Source: Halovivax asiaticus JCM 14624 (GTDB taxonomy: Archaea > Halobacteriota > Halobacteria > Halobacteriales > Natrialbaceae). Taken from it: a stretch of 64,000 bases of DNA. Under the pieces are notes generated by a model. The model did no database searches, was not told where the DNA came from, and saw only the letters and a program-made list of their open reading frames with translations. The position numbers and the translations under genes are program-made. Each line of letters starts with the position of its first letter. Position 1 is the stretch's first letter. This document shows positions 26,269 through 34,771 of the stretch, in pieces. The stretch spans positions 356,903-420,902 of the forward strand of contig NZ_AOIQ01000014.1 in NCBI RefSeq assembly GCF_000337515.1, given 5' to 3'.

Positions 26269-27651
26269 TTACTGGCTCTCACCGACGAACCCGGCCACGG
26301 TATCGACGACGCGTTCGTCGACGGGGTTCTCCGGTTCGACCCACTCGTTCGGCCTCGCCGGTTCGTCGCCGGACTGGAATCGGTGGTTCAGGTCGTCGAA
26401 CACTTCGATCCGCACGTCGGATTTGTCGCCGATGGCGTCCTCCCAGACGGGGAGGTCGTCTTCGACGGTCACCAGATAGTCGCGGCCGCCCTGGACGAGC
26501 AGAATCGGGACGTCCAGCCCGGCGGCGGTCGCGGTGTGGTCGTACGCCTGGAGCGTCCGCCAGAATGCGCGGCCGCGCCCGCCGGCGATCTCGAGTACTT
26601 CGTCGTCGCCGATGTCGAGCGTCCGGATGCGTTCGGTGAGGGCTTCGACATCGGCGAGCGCCGCCTCGTCCGCGTCCGACAGCTCGCCGTCGAGCGTCAG
26701 CACGTGCCGTTGCTGGCGGACGATCGCCTCGTGGACCGGGACGCCGGACGGGGCGAGCATGATCACGCCCGCCGCGTCGCTCCGCTTGGCGATCAGCGGG
26801 GCGAACTTCCCGCCGAGGCTGTGGCCGGCGACGTACACGGTGTCGATCCCGTCCGCCCCGCGGAGTCGTTCGACGGCCGCGACGGCGTCGTCGACGATGA
26901 TGTCGTCGACGGTGGCCGCCGTCCGGTCGACGTCGCAAGCGACCGTCCGTTTGTCGTAGCGGAGCGTGGTGATTCCCCGGGTGGCGAGCCCCCACGCGAG
27001 TTCGTTGAAGGTTCGATTAGCGCCGGCGGTCTCATCGCGGTCTTGGTCGCCGCTGCCGTGGACGAACACGATCCCCGTTCCGCCAGGGTCAGACGCTGGA
27101 CGAGTGAGCGTGGCGCCAATCGAACAGTCACCGGGGCCGTCGAGGGTCAGTTCGCGTTCGGTGAGTGCAGACTCGTCCGCGTACGCCGGCGGCGACCACT
27201 CTTCGCCCGGCTGCGCGACGAACTCGGCGATTTCACCCTTCGCGAAGGCGTACTCGAACCGGATCGTCGACTCGCTGAACTGCCCGCGAGCAACCACGAC
27301 AGCCAGTCCATCGTCCCGGTGGCCCCGAAACTCCACCGCGGCGAAGCCCTCGAGCTCGCCGGCCGGTCGAATCTGGTTCTCCCAGAACGACTCCATCTCC
27401 GCGGGCGGCAACTGGGACGCGAACGTGTCCGTCACTACCTCGTAGGCCGCATCCGTTTCGCCGGCATCGAGTGACTCGACGAATTCCCTGGCCCTGCGTT
27501 CCAATGTGCTCGGCTCGACTCCTCCGTCGTCGGGCGAGTTGCCATCGGATTCATCCGATTCATCGTTCCCCTCGGAGCCGGTGATACACCCGGCTAGTCC
27601 CACGACTGCTCCCGATACGATTCCCCGAACGATGGATCGACGCTCGATCAT
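26269..27651 (-). CDS. Lipoprotein alpha/beta hydrolase with N-terminal DUF3887-like domain
   Basis: 460 residues. 'ERRSIVRGIVSGAVVGLAGC' is a signal with a lipobox Cys at about residue 22, followed by an acidic linker, so the enzyme is anchored outside the cell. Residues about 50-150 form a small alpha-beta domain of DUF3887 type ('EFVESLDAGETDAAYEVVTDTFASQL'). The hydrolase follows: 'GIVFVHGSGDQDRDETAG', nucleophile Ser in 'VAGHSLGGKFAP', an acid in 'LVQGGRDYLV' and His in 'DDLNHRFQ'. DUF3887 plus dienelactone-hydrolase-like architecture is known in bacteria and archaea; the substrate is unknown. The AT-rich ATATAAAATA stretch just upstream may be part of its promoter but is unusually close to the start. 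Confidence 0.85.
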   Translation of the reverse strand: MIERRSIVRGIVSGAVVGLAGCITGSEGNDESDESDGNSPDDGGVEPSTLERRAREFVESLDAGETDAAYEVVTDTFASQLPPAEMESFWENQIRPAGELEGFAAVEFRGHRDDGLAVVVARGQFSESTIRFEYAFAKGEIAEFVAQPGEEWSPPAYADESALTERELTLDGPGDCSIGATLTRPASDPGGTGIVFVHGSGDQDRDETAGANRTFNELAWGLATRGITTLRYDKRTVACDVDRTAATVDDIIVDDAVAAVERLRGADGIDTVYVAGHSLGGKFAPLIAKRSDAAGVIMLAPSGVPVHEAIVRQQRHVLTLDGELSDADEAALADVEALTERIRTLDIGDDEVLEIAGGRGRAFWRTLQAYDHTATAAGLDVPILLVQGGRDYLVTVEDDLPVWEDAIGDKSDVRIEVFDDLNHRFQSGDEPARPNEWVEPENPVDERVVDTVAGFVGESQ

Positions 27652-27917
27652 GGTCGTATTTTATATCCAACACGAACGGCGATATAGCCGTTGGGATTGT
27701 CCCCGATACGCCGTCGCCGGCAGGTTTCGACTCGCTGTGAAAGATCCCCCGAGACGGCAACCCGAAACGGTGTCAGGACACAAGTGAGTCTACAACTACC
27801 CAAGACCGGGCACGCCAATCAACGTGTGTGACCGGATGATCCCCCTGCCGGACCCGAAATCGCACTCCCATGGCATCCCAAGTGGCCTGGCAGGCGGTTC
27901 GGTCAGAACCGCCTGCC
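27652..27917. other. Intergenic region between hydrolase promoter and repeat copy 2
   Basis: No gene seen. It contains the presumed hydrolase promoter and, at about 27890-27916, a strong hairpin (GGCAGGCGGTTC/GAACCGCCTGCC) that sits where copy 1 of the element also has its last hairpin. This hairpin probably belongs to element copy 2. Confidence 0.45.
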
Positions 27918-28124
27918 AACGGGGAAGGGCTGGTGTACACTAGTGTACTCGCCGCGAACGAGGCGTAGCCGAAGTGAGCGGGCCGACGACTGATGTGAAA
28001 GCCGCGCTACGCGCGGCTGTAACGGAAGGAGGAGTGCTTTTCATCGAAGTTTTTCCGAGCGTCGGCGAGACGGCGCCAGTGTGCTGGCGCACGTCTCGCC
28101 AGAGCGCAGCGAAAAAGTTCGGTG
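27918..28124 (-). repeat. Mosaic hairpin-rich 3' element, copy 2 (after infB)
   Basis: Read on the minus strand, it starts one base after the infB stop with ACCGAACTTTTTCGCTG (block A). A long hairpin follows (AGACGTGCGCCAG/CTGGCGCCGTCT type, imperfect), unrelated in sequence to the copy 1 hairpins. Then come block B (28053-27976, 76 of 78 identical to copy 1), a different spacer and block C (27942-27918). Copies 1 and 2 are inverted relative to each other on the chromosome but have the same orientation relative to the gene they follow. An open frame on the plus strand through this region is not credible. Confidence 0.75.
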
Positions 28125-29930
28125 TTACTTCCCCCAGAACGGGTCCCGTTTCCGGTGGCGGTCTAAGTACATGTTGAGGGCTTCGCGTTCGTCGCCGGGG
28201 ATCTCTTCGGCGAGTTCCTGTTCGAGAATCTTGGCGTGTTTTTCGGGGAGTTCGATCCAGAGCTCTTCGTCTTCGTGGATCTGGCGGCCGACGGTGGGGC
28301 CGTCGATGGCGACGGAGACGCGATTGCCGGCGCGGGCCTCGTCGACGTCCTCCCCCTGTTCCTGGATGCCCTTGACCACGCCGACGCGTTCGGTCTGGTT
28401 GCCGTCGAAGCGGACGACGCGTTCGTTGTTCTGGAGGGTGCCGGCGTTCACTTCGACGCCGACGACGGCCGGGTCGTTCTGCCGGAAGACGTGGTCGGGG
28501 AGGATGCGGAAGCGGGCGGGGCGGGTGATGTTCTCGAGGACGGTGTCCTGCTGGGCGCGTTCGAGTTCCTCGACGAAGTCCTCGTAGCCCTCGACGAGCT
28601 GGTAGATGACGTCGTCGGTGAAGAGGCGCACGTCGTCGATCTCGGCTCGCTCGGCGGCGTCGTCTAACACGTCGACGTTGAATCCGAGGATGACCTGCTG
28701 TTTGGTGTCCTCGGCGGTGGAGGCGACGGAGATGTCGCGCGGGGCGACGTCGCCGACCTCGGCGCGGACGATGGGGATTTCGGCCTCGCCGCAGGCGTCG
28801 GCCATGGCTTCCAGACTGCCGAGGGTGTCGGCCTTGACGACGACGCCCTGTTCTTCGGTTTCGACGGCGATCTCGGCGAGTTCGGCCTCGACCTCCTCGA
28901 TGACGTCGTCTCTGTCGCGGTCACGGACGACGCGAACGGGGGCGCCGGCCATGGCGTCGGCGAGGTCGGGAGCGGCGACCTTGATCCCGGCGGCGGCGTC
29001 GACCTGCTCGACGCGCTCGAAACGACTCTCCGTGCGGATTTCGGCCAGCGGTCGGGGCTGGAGGAGGGCGCGGACGTCGGTGACGATGGGTTCGGTCGTG
29101 CCGCCGACGACGATCGTGTCGTCGGTGCGGATGGTCCCGTCGTAGAGGACGATGTCGACCGTCGCGCCGAAGCCTTTCTCCTCTTTGACTTCGAGGACGG
29201 TGCCGACGCCGGGGCCGGCGACGTCGATCTCCATCTCCTCGCGCATGTAGCGCTGGGAGAGGCCCATCATCACGGTCAGGAGGTCGGGGACGCCCTCGCC
29301 GGTCATGGCGGAGACGGGGACGACGCCGATGTTGCGCTGGAAGTGCTGGACGCGCCAGTAGAGATCGGCGGAGAAGCCTTCGTCGGAGAGTTCGCCGATG
29401 ATCTCGTAGAGGCGTTCGTCGAGGTCGCCGCGGACGCGATCCGACTGGTTCTCGTAGGTGGGTTTGATCGGGGCGTCGTCGGTCGGGTTCCAGCCGGGGA
29501 CGGTGTCGATCTTGTTCGCCGCGACGATGAACGGCGTCTGGGAGCGCTGGAGGATGTCGAGCGCCTCGATCGTCTGGGGCTGGAAGCCGTCGTTGACGTC
29601 GACGACGAGGATCGCGATGTCGGCGAGGTTGCCCCCGCGCGAGCGCAGCGTGGTGAACGAGTGATGACCGGGCGTGTCGATAAAGAGGAGGCCGGGGAGA
29701 TCGAAGTCGTCGGGATCGACGAGGTCGCCCGCGATGGCGGAGATGACGTCTAGCGGGACGGCCGTCGCCCCGATGTGCTGGGTGATGGCGCCCGCCTCAC
29801 CCTCGATGACGGCCGAGCCACGGATCTGATCGAGCAGGCTCGTCTTGCCGTGATCGACGTGGCCGAGCACGGCGACGATCGGTGTCCGGAGCGAGGCGTT
29901 TTCGGGGGAATCAGTGTCTGAGTCCGACAT
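28125..29930 (-). CDS. infB: Translation initiation factor IF-2 (aIF5B)
   Basis: A 601-residue GTPase that promotes subunit joining and initiator-tRNA placement. G1 'GHVDHGKT' (residues 23-30), switch II 'DTPGHHSF' and 'NKID' are intact; 'IGATAVPLDVI' follows the switch I region. Domains II-IV follow ('GTVLEVKEEKGFGATVDIVLYDG', 'GVVVKADTLGSLEAM', 'GVVKGIQEQGEDVDEARAGNRVSVAI'). The length is typical of archaeal aIF5B, which lacks the long bacterial N-terminus. The longest frame extends upstream, but 'MSDSDTDSPENASLRTPIVAVLGH' is the proper start. It is divergent from the PRC-barrel gene. Confidence 0.97.
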   Translation of the reverse strand: MSDSDTDSPENASLRTPIVAVLGHVDHGKTSLLDQIRGSAVIEGEAGAITQHIGATAVPLDVISAIAGDLVDPDDFDLPGLLFIDTPGHHSFTTLRSRGGNLADIAILVVDVNDGFQPQTIEALDILQRSQTPFIVAANKIDTVPGWNPTDDAPIKPTYENQSDRVRGDLDERLYEIIGELSDEGFSADLYWRVQHFQRNIGVVPVSAMTGEGVPDLLTVMMGLSQRYMREEMEIDVAGPGVGTVLEVKEEKGFGATVDIVLYDGTIRTDDTIVVGGTTEPIVTDVRALLQPRPLAEIRTESRFERVEQVDAAAGIKVAAPDLADAMAGAPVRVVRDRDRDDVIEEVEAELAEIAVETEEQGVVVKADTLGSLEAMADACGEAEIPIVRAEVGDVAPRDISVASTAEDTKQQVILGFNVDVLDDAAERAEIDDVRLFTDDVIYQLVEGYEDFVEELERAQQDTVLENITRPARFRILPDHVFRQNDPAVVGVEVNAGTLQNNERVVRFDGNQTERVGVVKGIQEQGEDVDEARAGNRVSVAIDGPTVGRQIHEDEELWIELPEKHAKILEQELAEEIPGDEREALNMYLDRHRKRDPFWGK

Positions 29931-30132
29931 GCAAACCACCAGAGAAGGCTCTTGGTCGAGAGTCCCCGGGCCGACAGTTAAACCCATCGTCACGGAGTGT
30001 GGGTCGGCTCGGACGGAGGGCCCGTCGAGGCGAACCGCTCCCGGTCGAGTCGGCGTGGCTCGACACCGGGCGTCAGACACCTGTCTTCCACGAACCCGAA
30101 TGTTAATAGCCGACCGGCGTGACGTTGTCGGC

Positions 30133-30378
30133 ATGAGCGACATACTCGCCGAAAACCTGTCGGGCAAGTCCGTCATGGGGGCGGACGGGACCGAGCTCGG
30201 ACTCCTCTACAACATCACGATGGACCTCTCGTCGGGTCAGCTACACGATCTGGTCGTCGAACCTGACGAGGAACTGCCGGGTCGCGCCGTCGACTTCGAC
30301 CGCAACGACGCCGGTCGCTTCCAGATACCCGTCTCTCGGGTACAGGCCGTCAAAGACTACATCGTCGTCGAACGCTAA
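30133..30378 (+). CDS. PRC-barrel domain protein
   Basis: 81 residues forming a single PRC-barrel: 'LSGKSVMGADGTELGLLYNITMDLSSGQLHDLVVEPDEE' and 'FQIPVSRVQAVKDYIVVER'. PRC-barrels bind proteins or RNA (RimM-like) and occur beside infB and nob1 in haloarchaea, pointing to a ribosome-linked role (inference). GTTAATA about 29 nt before the ATG gives a leaderless promoter and decides the start against an upstream extension. nob1 follows after 21 bp. Confidence 0.88.
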   Translation: MSDILAENLSGKSVMGADGTELGLLYNITMDLSSGQLHDLVVEPDEELPGRAVDFDRNDAGRFQIPVSRVQAVKDYIVVER

Positions 30379-30399
30379 TTCTACGTTACTCGATCTCGC

Positions 30400-30858
30400 A
30401 TGTACGTTCTCGACTCGTCGGCGTTTATTCACGACTTCCACACCACCGAACAGACCGCGACGATCCCGCTCGTCCGCGAAGAACTCGAAGACGAGAGCGC
30501 CTATCGCTACGACGCGATGGAGGGCTCGGGGATGCACATTCACATTCCCGACGAGGACACGATCGAGAAGGTCCGCCGGGCGGCCCGCGAGTCCGGCGAT
30601 CTCGACGTCCTCTCGGACACGGACGTTCGGCTCGTCGCCGCGACGTTCGAACTCGACGGCACCCTGGTCACCGACGACTACGCGATGCAAAACGTCGCCG
30701 AGAAACTCTCGGTCGCCGTCGATTTCATCGCCCGCGAGGGGATCGACGAACAGCGCGACTGGCGCTTCCAGTGTCGCGGCTGCGGGCGAGAGTTCGACGA
30801 GAAGAAAGAGCGCTGCCCGATCTGCGGCAGCGAACTGACCCGAAAGAATCCGACCTGA
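30400..30858 (+). CDS. nob1: rRNA maturation endonuclease Nob1
   Basis: 152 residues. The N-terminal PIN domain cuts the 3' end of pre-16S rRNA: acids in 'MYVLDSSAFI' (Asp5), 'VREELEDE', 'LSDTDVRLVA' and 'VTDDYAMQNVA' form the metal site. The C-terminal zinc ribbon is 'CRGCGREF...CPICGSEL'. This is the standard archaeal architecture and length. It is co-directional with the PRC-barrel gene, 21 bp apart, and probably in one operon. Confidence 0.95.
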   Translation: MYVLDSSAFIHDFHTTEQTATIPLVREELEDESAYRYDAMEGSGMHIHIPDEDTIEKVRRAARESGDLDVLSDTDVRLVAATFELDGTLVTDDYAMQNVAEKLSVAVDFIAREGIDEQRDWRFQCRGCGREFDEKKERCPICGSELTRKNPT

Positions 30859-30970
30859 TCGGTACACCGGTCGCCCGCGTCGGTTGCGCGGGCGGCGGGT
30901 GTGGGTCCCGGTGGCTGGTGAGCGAGCTATCCTGACAGCCTGTCGTGTGGGTATCGCCTTCTCCTCCTAT

Positions 30971-30998
30971 GAGTACCACTGTCCGTGAGTACCACTGT
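30971..30998 (+). repeat. 12-bp direct repeat in the nob1/CPBP gap
   Basis: GAGTACCACTGT occurs at 30971-30982 and again at 30987-30998, a 16-bp period. It lies between the 3' ends of nob1 and the CPBP protease gene, so it is not a promoter for either. It may be slippage or a remnant duplication. Confidence 0.45.
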
Positions 30999-31044
30999 TG
31001 GTCTCTCACGCGTGCAGCGTTCGGATCCTCGGCAATAGTGTCGC

Positions 31045-32355
31045 CTATCCGACGAGTTCGAGGTACTGGGTGTAGTAGACGTACGCGTTGTAGAGGCCGT
31101 GGACGAGCGCCGGAACGAGCAGGTTGTTCGTCCGGGCGTAGACGACGCCGAGGGCGAGCGAGAGCGAAAAGACGATTCCCAGACTTACGAGGAGGCCGCC
31201 GACGGAGTCACCGGAGTAGGCGATCAGGTGGGCGCTGGCGAAGGCGACGCTGGCGACGACGATCGCACCGGGTTTCGAGAAATACTCGTACAGCCCCTTC
31301 TGGATCACGTTCCGGTAGAGCAGTTCCTCGAACGGCCCGATGACGAGGATCGAGGCGACGGCCAGGACGAGCAGGAGTTCGGGGGCGCCCTGGGCCCGAT
31401 CGAAGCTGCTGTGGTCGGTGTTCTCGACCCCGGCCGAGCCGAGGAGGAGTCCGATGGCGATCGCGATTCCGGCGAGGGCGGCGATGCCGCCGATGACGTA
31501 CCCGAGATCGCGTAGCCGGGGGACGCGCAGGTCGATGTACGACCGATCGCGACCGGTCCAGGCGAGGTAGGCGCCGGCGACGGAGGCCGTCCCGAGCACG
31601 GTCGCGATCTGCGTGAGGACCGCCATCGTGGTCGTCGGCAACTCGTTCGCCAGTTGGCCCGTGAGCAGCGGTACGGCGAGTCCGCCGATGAGTGTCGCCC
31701 AGGCCAGGATTGCCGCGTAGCCGAACGCCCCGAGCAGGCTGTAGCCAACCGTCGCACGGAGCCGGCGAACCAGTTGCTCGGTCGAGAACTCGGCGTAGAT
31801 GGCTACCCCCGCGGCGACGGTGAGTATCGACCCGACGAACGCGACGAGCAGTGACGGGGCGTTGGCGATCGGTGGCACCCCGAAGTCGGTCGTGTAGCCG
31901 TTGGTGAGTCCGTAGACCGCGCCGAGCGCGCCCCCGGCGCTCGTCAGTGCTACGAGCGGGCCCGCGACCGGACGCGAAACGATTCCGTGGCGAACGGCGA
32001 AGACGGCGGCGAGCGAGAGCAGTCCGAATCCGACGATGGCGAGCGAAACGGCGTCGACGCCGGCCGTCCGGAGCGGCCGGGCGGCGCCCAGGACCGCGAG
32101 CGTCGCGGTGAAGAGGCCGGCCACGATCGACACGTCCGCGACGGTGTCCGGAAACGGATTCGTCGAATCGGAACCGGTGTCCGACGACCCCGTCGTGGTG
32201 TCGCCGGTCGACCGGCCGTCGGTCGGTGTCGTGTCGACCGACCGGTCGTCATCAGCGGCAGGATCGGCCGACTGCTCGCCGTTCGCCGCCGGTTCGGTTG
32301 CGTCGTCCGGGCCGTCTGTGGCGGTGTCGTCGGCCTGGTCGCGTCCGCCGGTCAT
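31045..32355 (-). CDS. CPBP (CAAX/bacteriocin-processing) family intramembrane protease
   Basis: 436 residues with an acidic Thr/Asp-rich cytosolic N-terminus (about 70 residues), then about ten hydrophobic helices. The C-terminal Abi/CPBP core has motif 1 'PFEELLYRNVIQKGLYE' (EExxxR), motif 2 'ASVAFASAHLI' and motif 3 'NNLLVPALVHGLYNAY', supplying the Glu and His residues of this glutamate-type intramembrane protease. The substrates are unknown in archaea. The long acidic leader is unusual but common in haloarchaeal membrane proteins. Confidence 0.88.
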   Translation of the reverse strand: MTGGRDQADDTATDGPDDATEPAANGEQSADPAADDDRSVDTTPTDGRSTGDTTTGSSDTGSDSTNPFPDTVADVSIVAGLFTATLAVLGAARPLRTAGVDAVSLAIVGFGLLSLAAVFAVRHGIVSRPVAGPLVALTSAGGALGAVYGLTNGYTTDFGVPPIANAPSLLVAFVGSILTVAAGVAIYAEFSTEQLVRRLRATVGYSLLGAFGYAAILAWATLIGGLAVPLLTGQLANELPTTTMAVLTQIATVLGTASVAGAYLAWTGRDRSYIDLRVPRLRDLGYVIGGIAALAGIAIAIGLLLGSAGVENTDHSSFDRAQGAPELLLVLAVASILVIGPFEELLYRNVIQKGLYEYFSKPGAIVVASVAFASAHLIAYSGDSVGGLLVSLGIVFSLSLALGVVYARTNNLLVPALVHGLYNAYVYYTQYLELVG

Positions 32356-32461
32356 GCACGCCGGTTGGGCGACGATGCTAATGGGCCTGTGGATTTGGGT
32401 CGGCTGTGCTTCGAGGCCGTTCGGACTGTCCCGCAGGCACTAACAGGGCGCGACCGTCAGG

Positions 32462-33772
32462 TCACCGCTCGACGCGCAGCGACGTCTTCTCTTCGACGGC
32501 CCGCGCCTCCTCGAAGTCGCCACCACCGAGGAGGCCGCGGGTGGCCTTCTTGGCCCACTCGACGGCGGGCTGCTCGAAGGTGTTCACGCCGGCGAGTTCG
32601 CCGGCCATCACGCACGCGGCTTCGAGCCCGTAGAGGAGGCTGCCGAGTTCGAAGGCGTCGATGCGCTCGATCTCGATGCGGACCGTCGGACGGCCTGCCG
32701 CGGCGAGACTGGCCTCCGTGGCGCGGAACTCGGCGTCGAGGAGCTCCGCGAGCGAGCCGCCGCCGAGGTAGGCGAGGTCGTCGACGTCGGTCGGTGGAAT
32801 CGGCTGCTCTGGGCGCTCTTGGGGCGTGACGAACGTGACCTGTGTGTTTCGCGGGCCAGCCCGATAGAGCTGCAGTTGGGAGTGCTGGTCGGTGGCGCCG
32901 AGTGCGCGGACGGGCGTCTGGCCCAGTCCATCCTTGCCGAGGCTCTCGGCCCAGAGCTGGGCGAACCACTCGGCCGTCGTCTCGAGGGACTCGGCGTAGG
33001 GCATGAACGCGTTGGCCTGCGCCCCGCGGGCGGCGAGGGCGTGACAGGTCGCGCCGTAGGCGTAGGCTGGACACTCGTAGAGCGACCCGGTGAGCGTCTC
33101 GGCTTCGGCGGCGGCGCCGTCGAGCAGTGATTCGAGGTCGAGTCCACCCGCCGCCGCGGCGACGAGCCCGACCGCCGAGAGCGCGGCGTACCGGCCTGGA
33201 ACGCCGTCGGGCACGTCGAGCGCGGGCAAGTCGTGCGTCTCCGCGAGGTCGCGAAGCGGACCCGCCTCGCCCGTCGTCACGATCGTCCGCTCGGTCCAGT
33301 CGACACCCGCCGACTCGAAGGCCTCGCGGACGACGAGGAAGTTCGCCAGGGTCTCGGCGGTCGTGCCGGACCGCGAGACGACGTTGATCGCGGTTCGTTC
33401 GAGCGGGAGCGTGTCGAGGCTGTCGTGCACCCACTCGGGATCGACGTTGTCGAGGAAGATCGTCTCGACGTCGGCGTCGAGCGCGTCGACGATCGTCGCC
33501 GCGCCGAGCGCACTCCCGCCGATGCCGATCGTCAGAAGCGCGTCGATTTTGCCGCCGTCGGGACTGGCGATCGGCTCGACGGCCGCCCGAATCTCGTCCG
33601 GGTCGGTCCGTTCCGGCAGGTTCAGCGCGGCGTATCCGTGTTCGTCGGCTGCCCGTCCGGTGGCGATACGTTCGTGTGCGGTGGCCACCCGCTCGTCGAG
33701 TCGGTCGAGCGATGCCCGGGAGACGCCCGGGGACGCGACCGACGCGAGCGCGTTGCCGATGTCGACGTCCAT
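32462..33772 (-). CDS. pgi: Glucose-6-phosphate isomerase
   Basis: A 436-residue enzyme interconverting glucose-6-P and fructose-6-P, used for gluconeogenesis and polysaccharide synthesis in haloarchaea. SIS-domain marks are 'TIGIGGSALGA', 'NVVSRSGTTAETLANFLV', 'SAVGLVAAAAGGLD', 'SLGKDGLGQTPVRALGATDQHSQLQLY' and the C-terminal 'NTFEQPAVEWAKKATRGLL'. This is the bacterial-type PGI found in haloarchaea, at the shorter end of its size range. A longer frame would add nine residues; 'MDVDIGNAL' is the likely start. Confidence 0.95.
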   Translation of the reverse strand: MDVDIGNALASVASPGVSRASLDRLDERVATAHERIATGRAADEHGYAALNLPERTDPDEIRAAVEPIASPDGGKIDALLTIGIGGSALGAATIVDALDADVETIFLDNVDPEWVHDSLDTLPLERTAINVVSRSGTTAETLANFLVVREAFESAGVDWTERTIVTTGEAGPLRDLAETHDLPALDVPDGVPGRYAALSAVGLVAAAAGGLDLESLLDGAAAEAETLTGSLYECPAYAYGATCHALAARGAQANAFMPYAESLETTAEWFAQLWAESLGKDGLGQTPVRALGATDQHSQLQLYRAGPRNTQVTFVTPQERPEQPIPPTDVDDLAYLGGGSLAELLDAEFRATEASLAAAGRPTVRIEIERIDAFELGSLLYGLEAACVMAGELAGVNTFEQPAVEWAKKATRGLLGGGDFEEARAVEEKTSLRVER

Positions 33773-33920
33773 GCTGGCATTCCCGAGAGCAGCCGTCAAA
33801 GGCGTTCCGTCACGGTTCGATGCCGGCTTCTGTTGGCTGTCTCAGGCGGACGGCCCCCGACCGCAATCGCCATTGGAATTTACTATCTGACTTTATCTAT
33901 CCAAGACGAAGACGAATCGA

Positions 33921-33938
33921 TATTTATATAAAATAAAT
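33921..33938 (+). promoter_or_regulatory. AT-rich TATA region upstream of the channel-like gene
   Basis: TATTTATATAAAATAAAT is the strongest A/T stretch in this part of the window. It lies about 90 nt upstream of the ATG at 34019 and would give a leader of about 60 nt. It sits in the divergent gap with pgi, so it could serve either strand, but it is nearer the plus-strand gene. Confidence 0.45.
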
Positions 33939-34018
33939 ATCCGGGCTATAATCTGCATGCGAGAAAAATTAGAGGCTCGTCGTACAGCAGAAGAACAGAT
34001 TGGATCGGAGGGCACCCG

Positions 34019-34720
34019 ATGACGACCGAACAACTGATGACGGACGATCAGTCGTTCACCGGCGCGCTCGTGGACGCGATCGAATCCGGCGTCATCGCCG
34101 CGTTCGATATGCTTCCCGAACTGATCGTCGCGCTCGTCATCCTGCTTGTCGGTACCGTCGTGGCTCGTCGGGTACGACCGACGGTAGTCCGTATTGCGAC
34201 GCGTGCGCAGGCTGGCGACCTCGTCCGGCGGACGCCGCTCGGGACGCTCTTTGGCGACGGCGAACGTGCCGTCGAGAACGCGCTGGGTTCGATCGCGAAA
34301 TACTACGTCTTCCTCGTGGCGGTCTTTGCTGCGTTCGAACACATCGGGTTCACGCACGTCACTCAGTGGCTAGGGAGCGGGATTGACTACGTCCCCGTCT
34401 TCGTCGGCGGCCTTGGCCTCCTCGTCATCGGATTCGTCGTCGCGGACAACGCGACGCGACGAGCCCGTGACTCCGCACTGGCTGCCAAACTGGGTGACGA
34501 GGCTGCCGTTGCCGATGGCCTCAAGGCTGGGCTGTACGCGGTCGTCGCCGTCATCGCGCTCGACACGCTCGGCGTCAGCGTCACGATCGTGCACGTCGTC
34601 GCCGAGGCGTTCGCGTTCGGGGCCGGTATCGCGCTCGCGCTCGCCGTCGCGTATCTCATCGTCGTTCGACATCGGGACGAGATCGAATCCACGGCGAACG
34701 ACGTCGTCGCAGACGACTGA
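34019..34720 (+). CDS. Small mechanosensitive-channel-like (TM-helix repeat) membrane protein
   Basis: 233 residues with about five hydrophobic helices: 'LPELIVALVILLVGTVVARRVRPTV', 'GSIAKYYVFLVAVFAAFEHIG', 'YVPVFVGGLGLLVIGFVVADNATR', 'GLKAGLYAVVAVIALDTLGV' and 'FAFGAGIALALAVAYLIV'. The pattern of paired helices with 'RR' ends and 'DTLGV' resembles archaeal MscS-related transmembrane-helix-repeat proteins that lack the MscS beta domain. Osmotic release or membrane sensing would fit, but this is inference. It is followed by a DUF5812-like gene 51 bp downstream. Confidence 0.72.
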   Translation: MTTEQLMTDDQSFTGALVDAIESGVIAAFDMLPELIVALVILLVGTVVARRVRPTVVRIATRAQAGDLVRRTPLGTLFGDGERAVENALGSIAKYYVFLVAVFAAFEHIGFTHVTQWLGSGIDYVPVFVGGLGLLVIGFVVADNATRRARDSALAAKLGDEAAVADGLKAGLYAVVAVIALDTLGVSVTIVHVVAEAFAFGAGIALALAVAYLIVVRHRDEIESTANDVVADD

Positions 34721-34771
34721 GTCGACCCGCGAGCCGAAACCGCGAAAGGCGTGGAACGCGTCTTTCCGTCG

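Noticed and set aside
27974-28177. 67-codon plus-strand frame through repeat copy 2
   Set aside because: Covers the infB 3' end and the hairpin element; the matching region of copy 1 does not keep the frame.
29914-30132. N-terminal extension of the PRC-barrel gene
   Set aside because: It would overlap the infB start and crosses the TATA box placed 29 nt before the Met at 30133.
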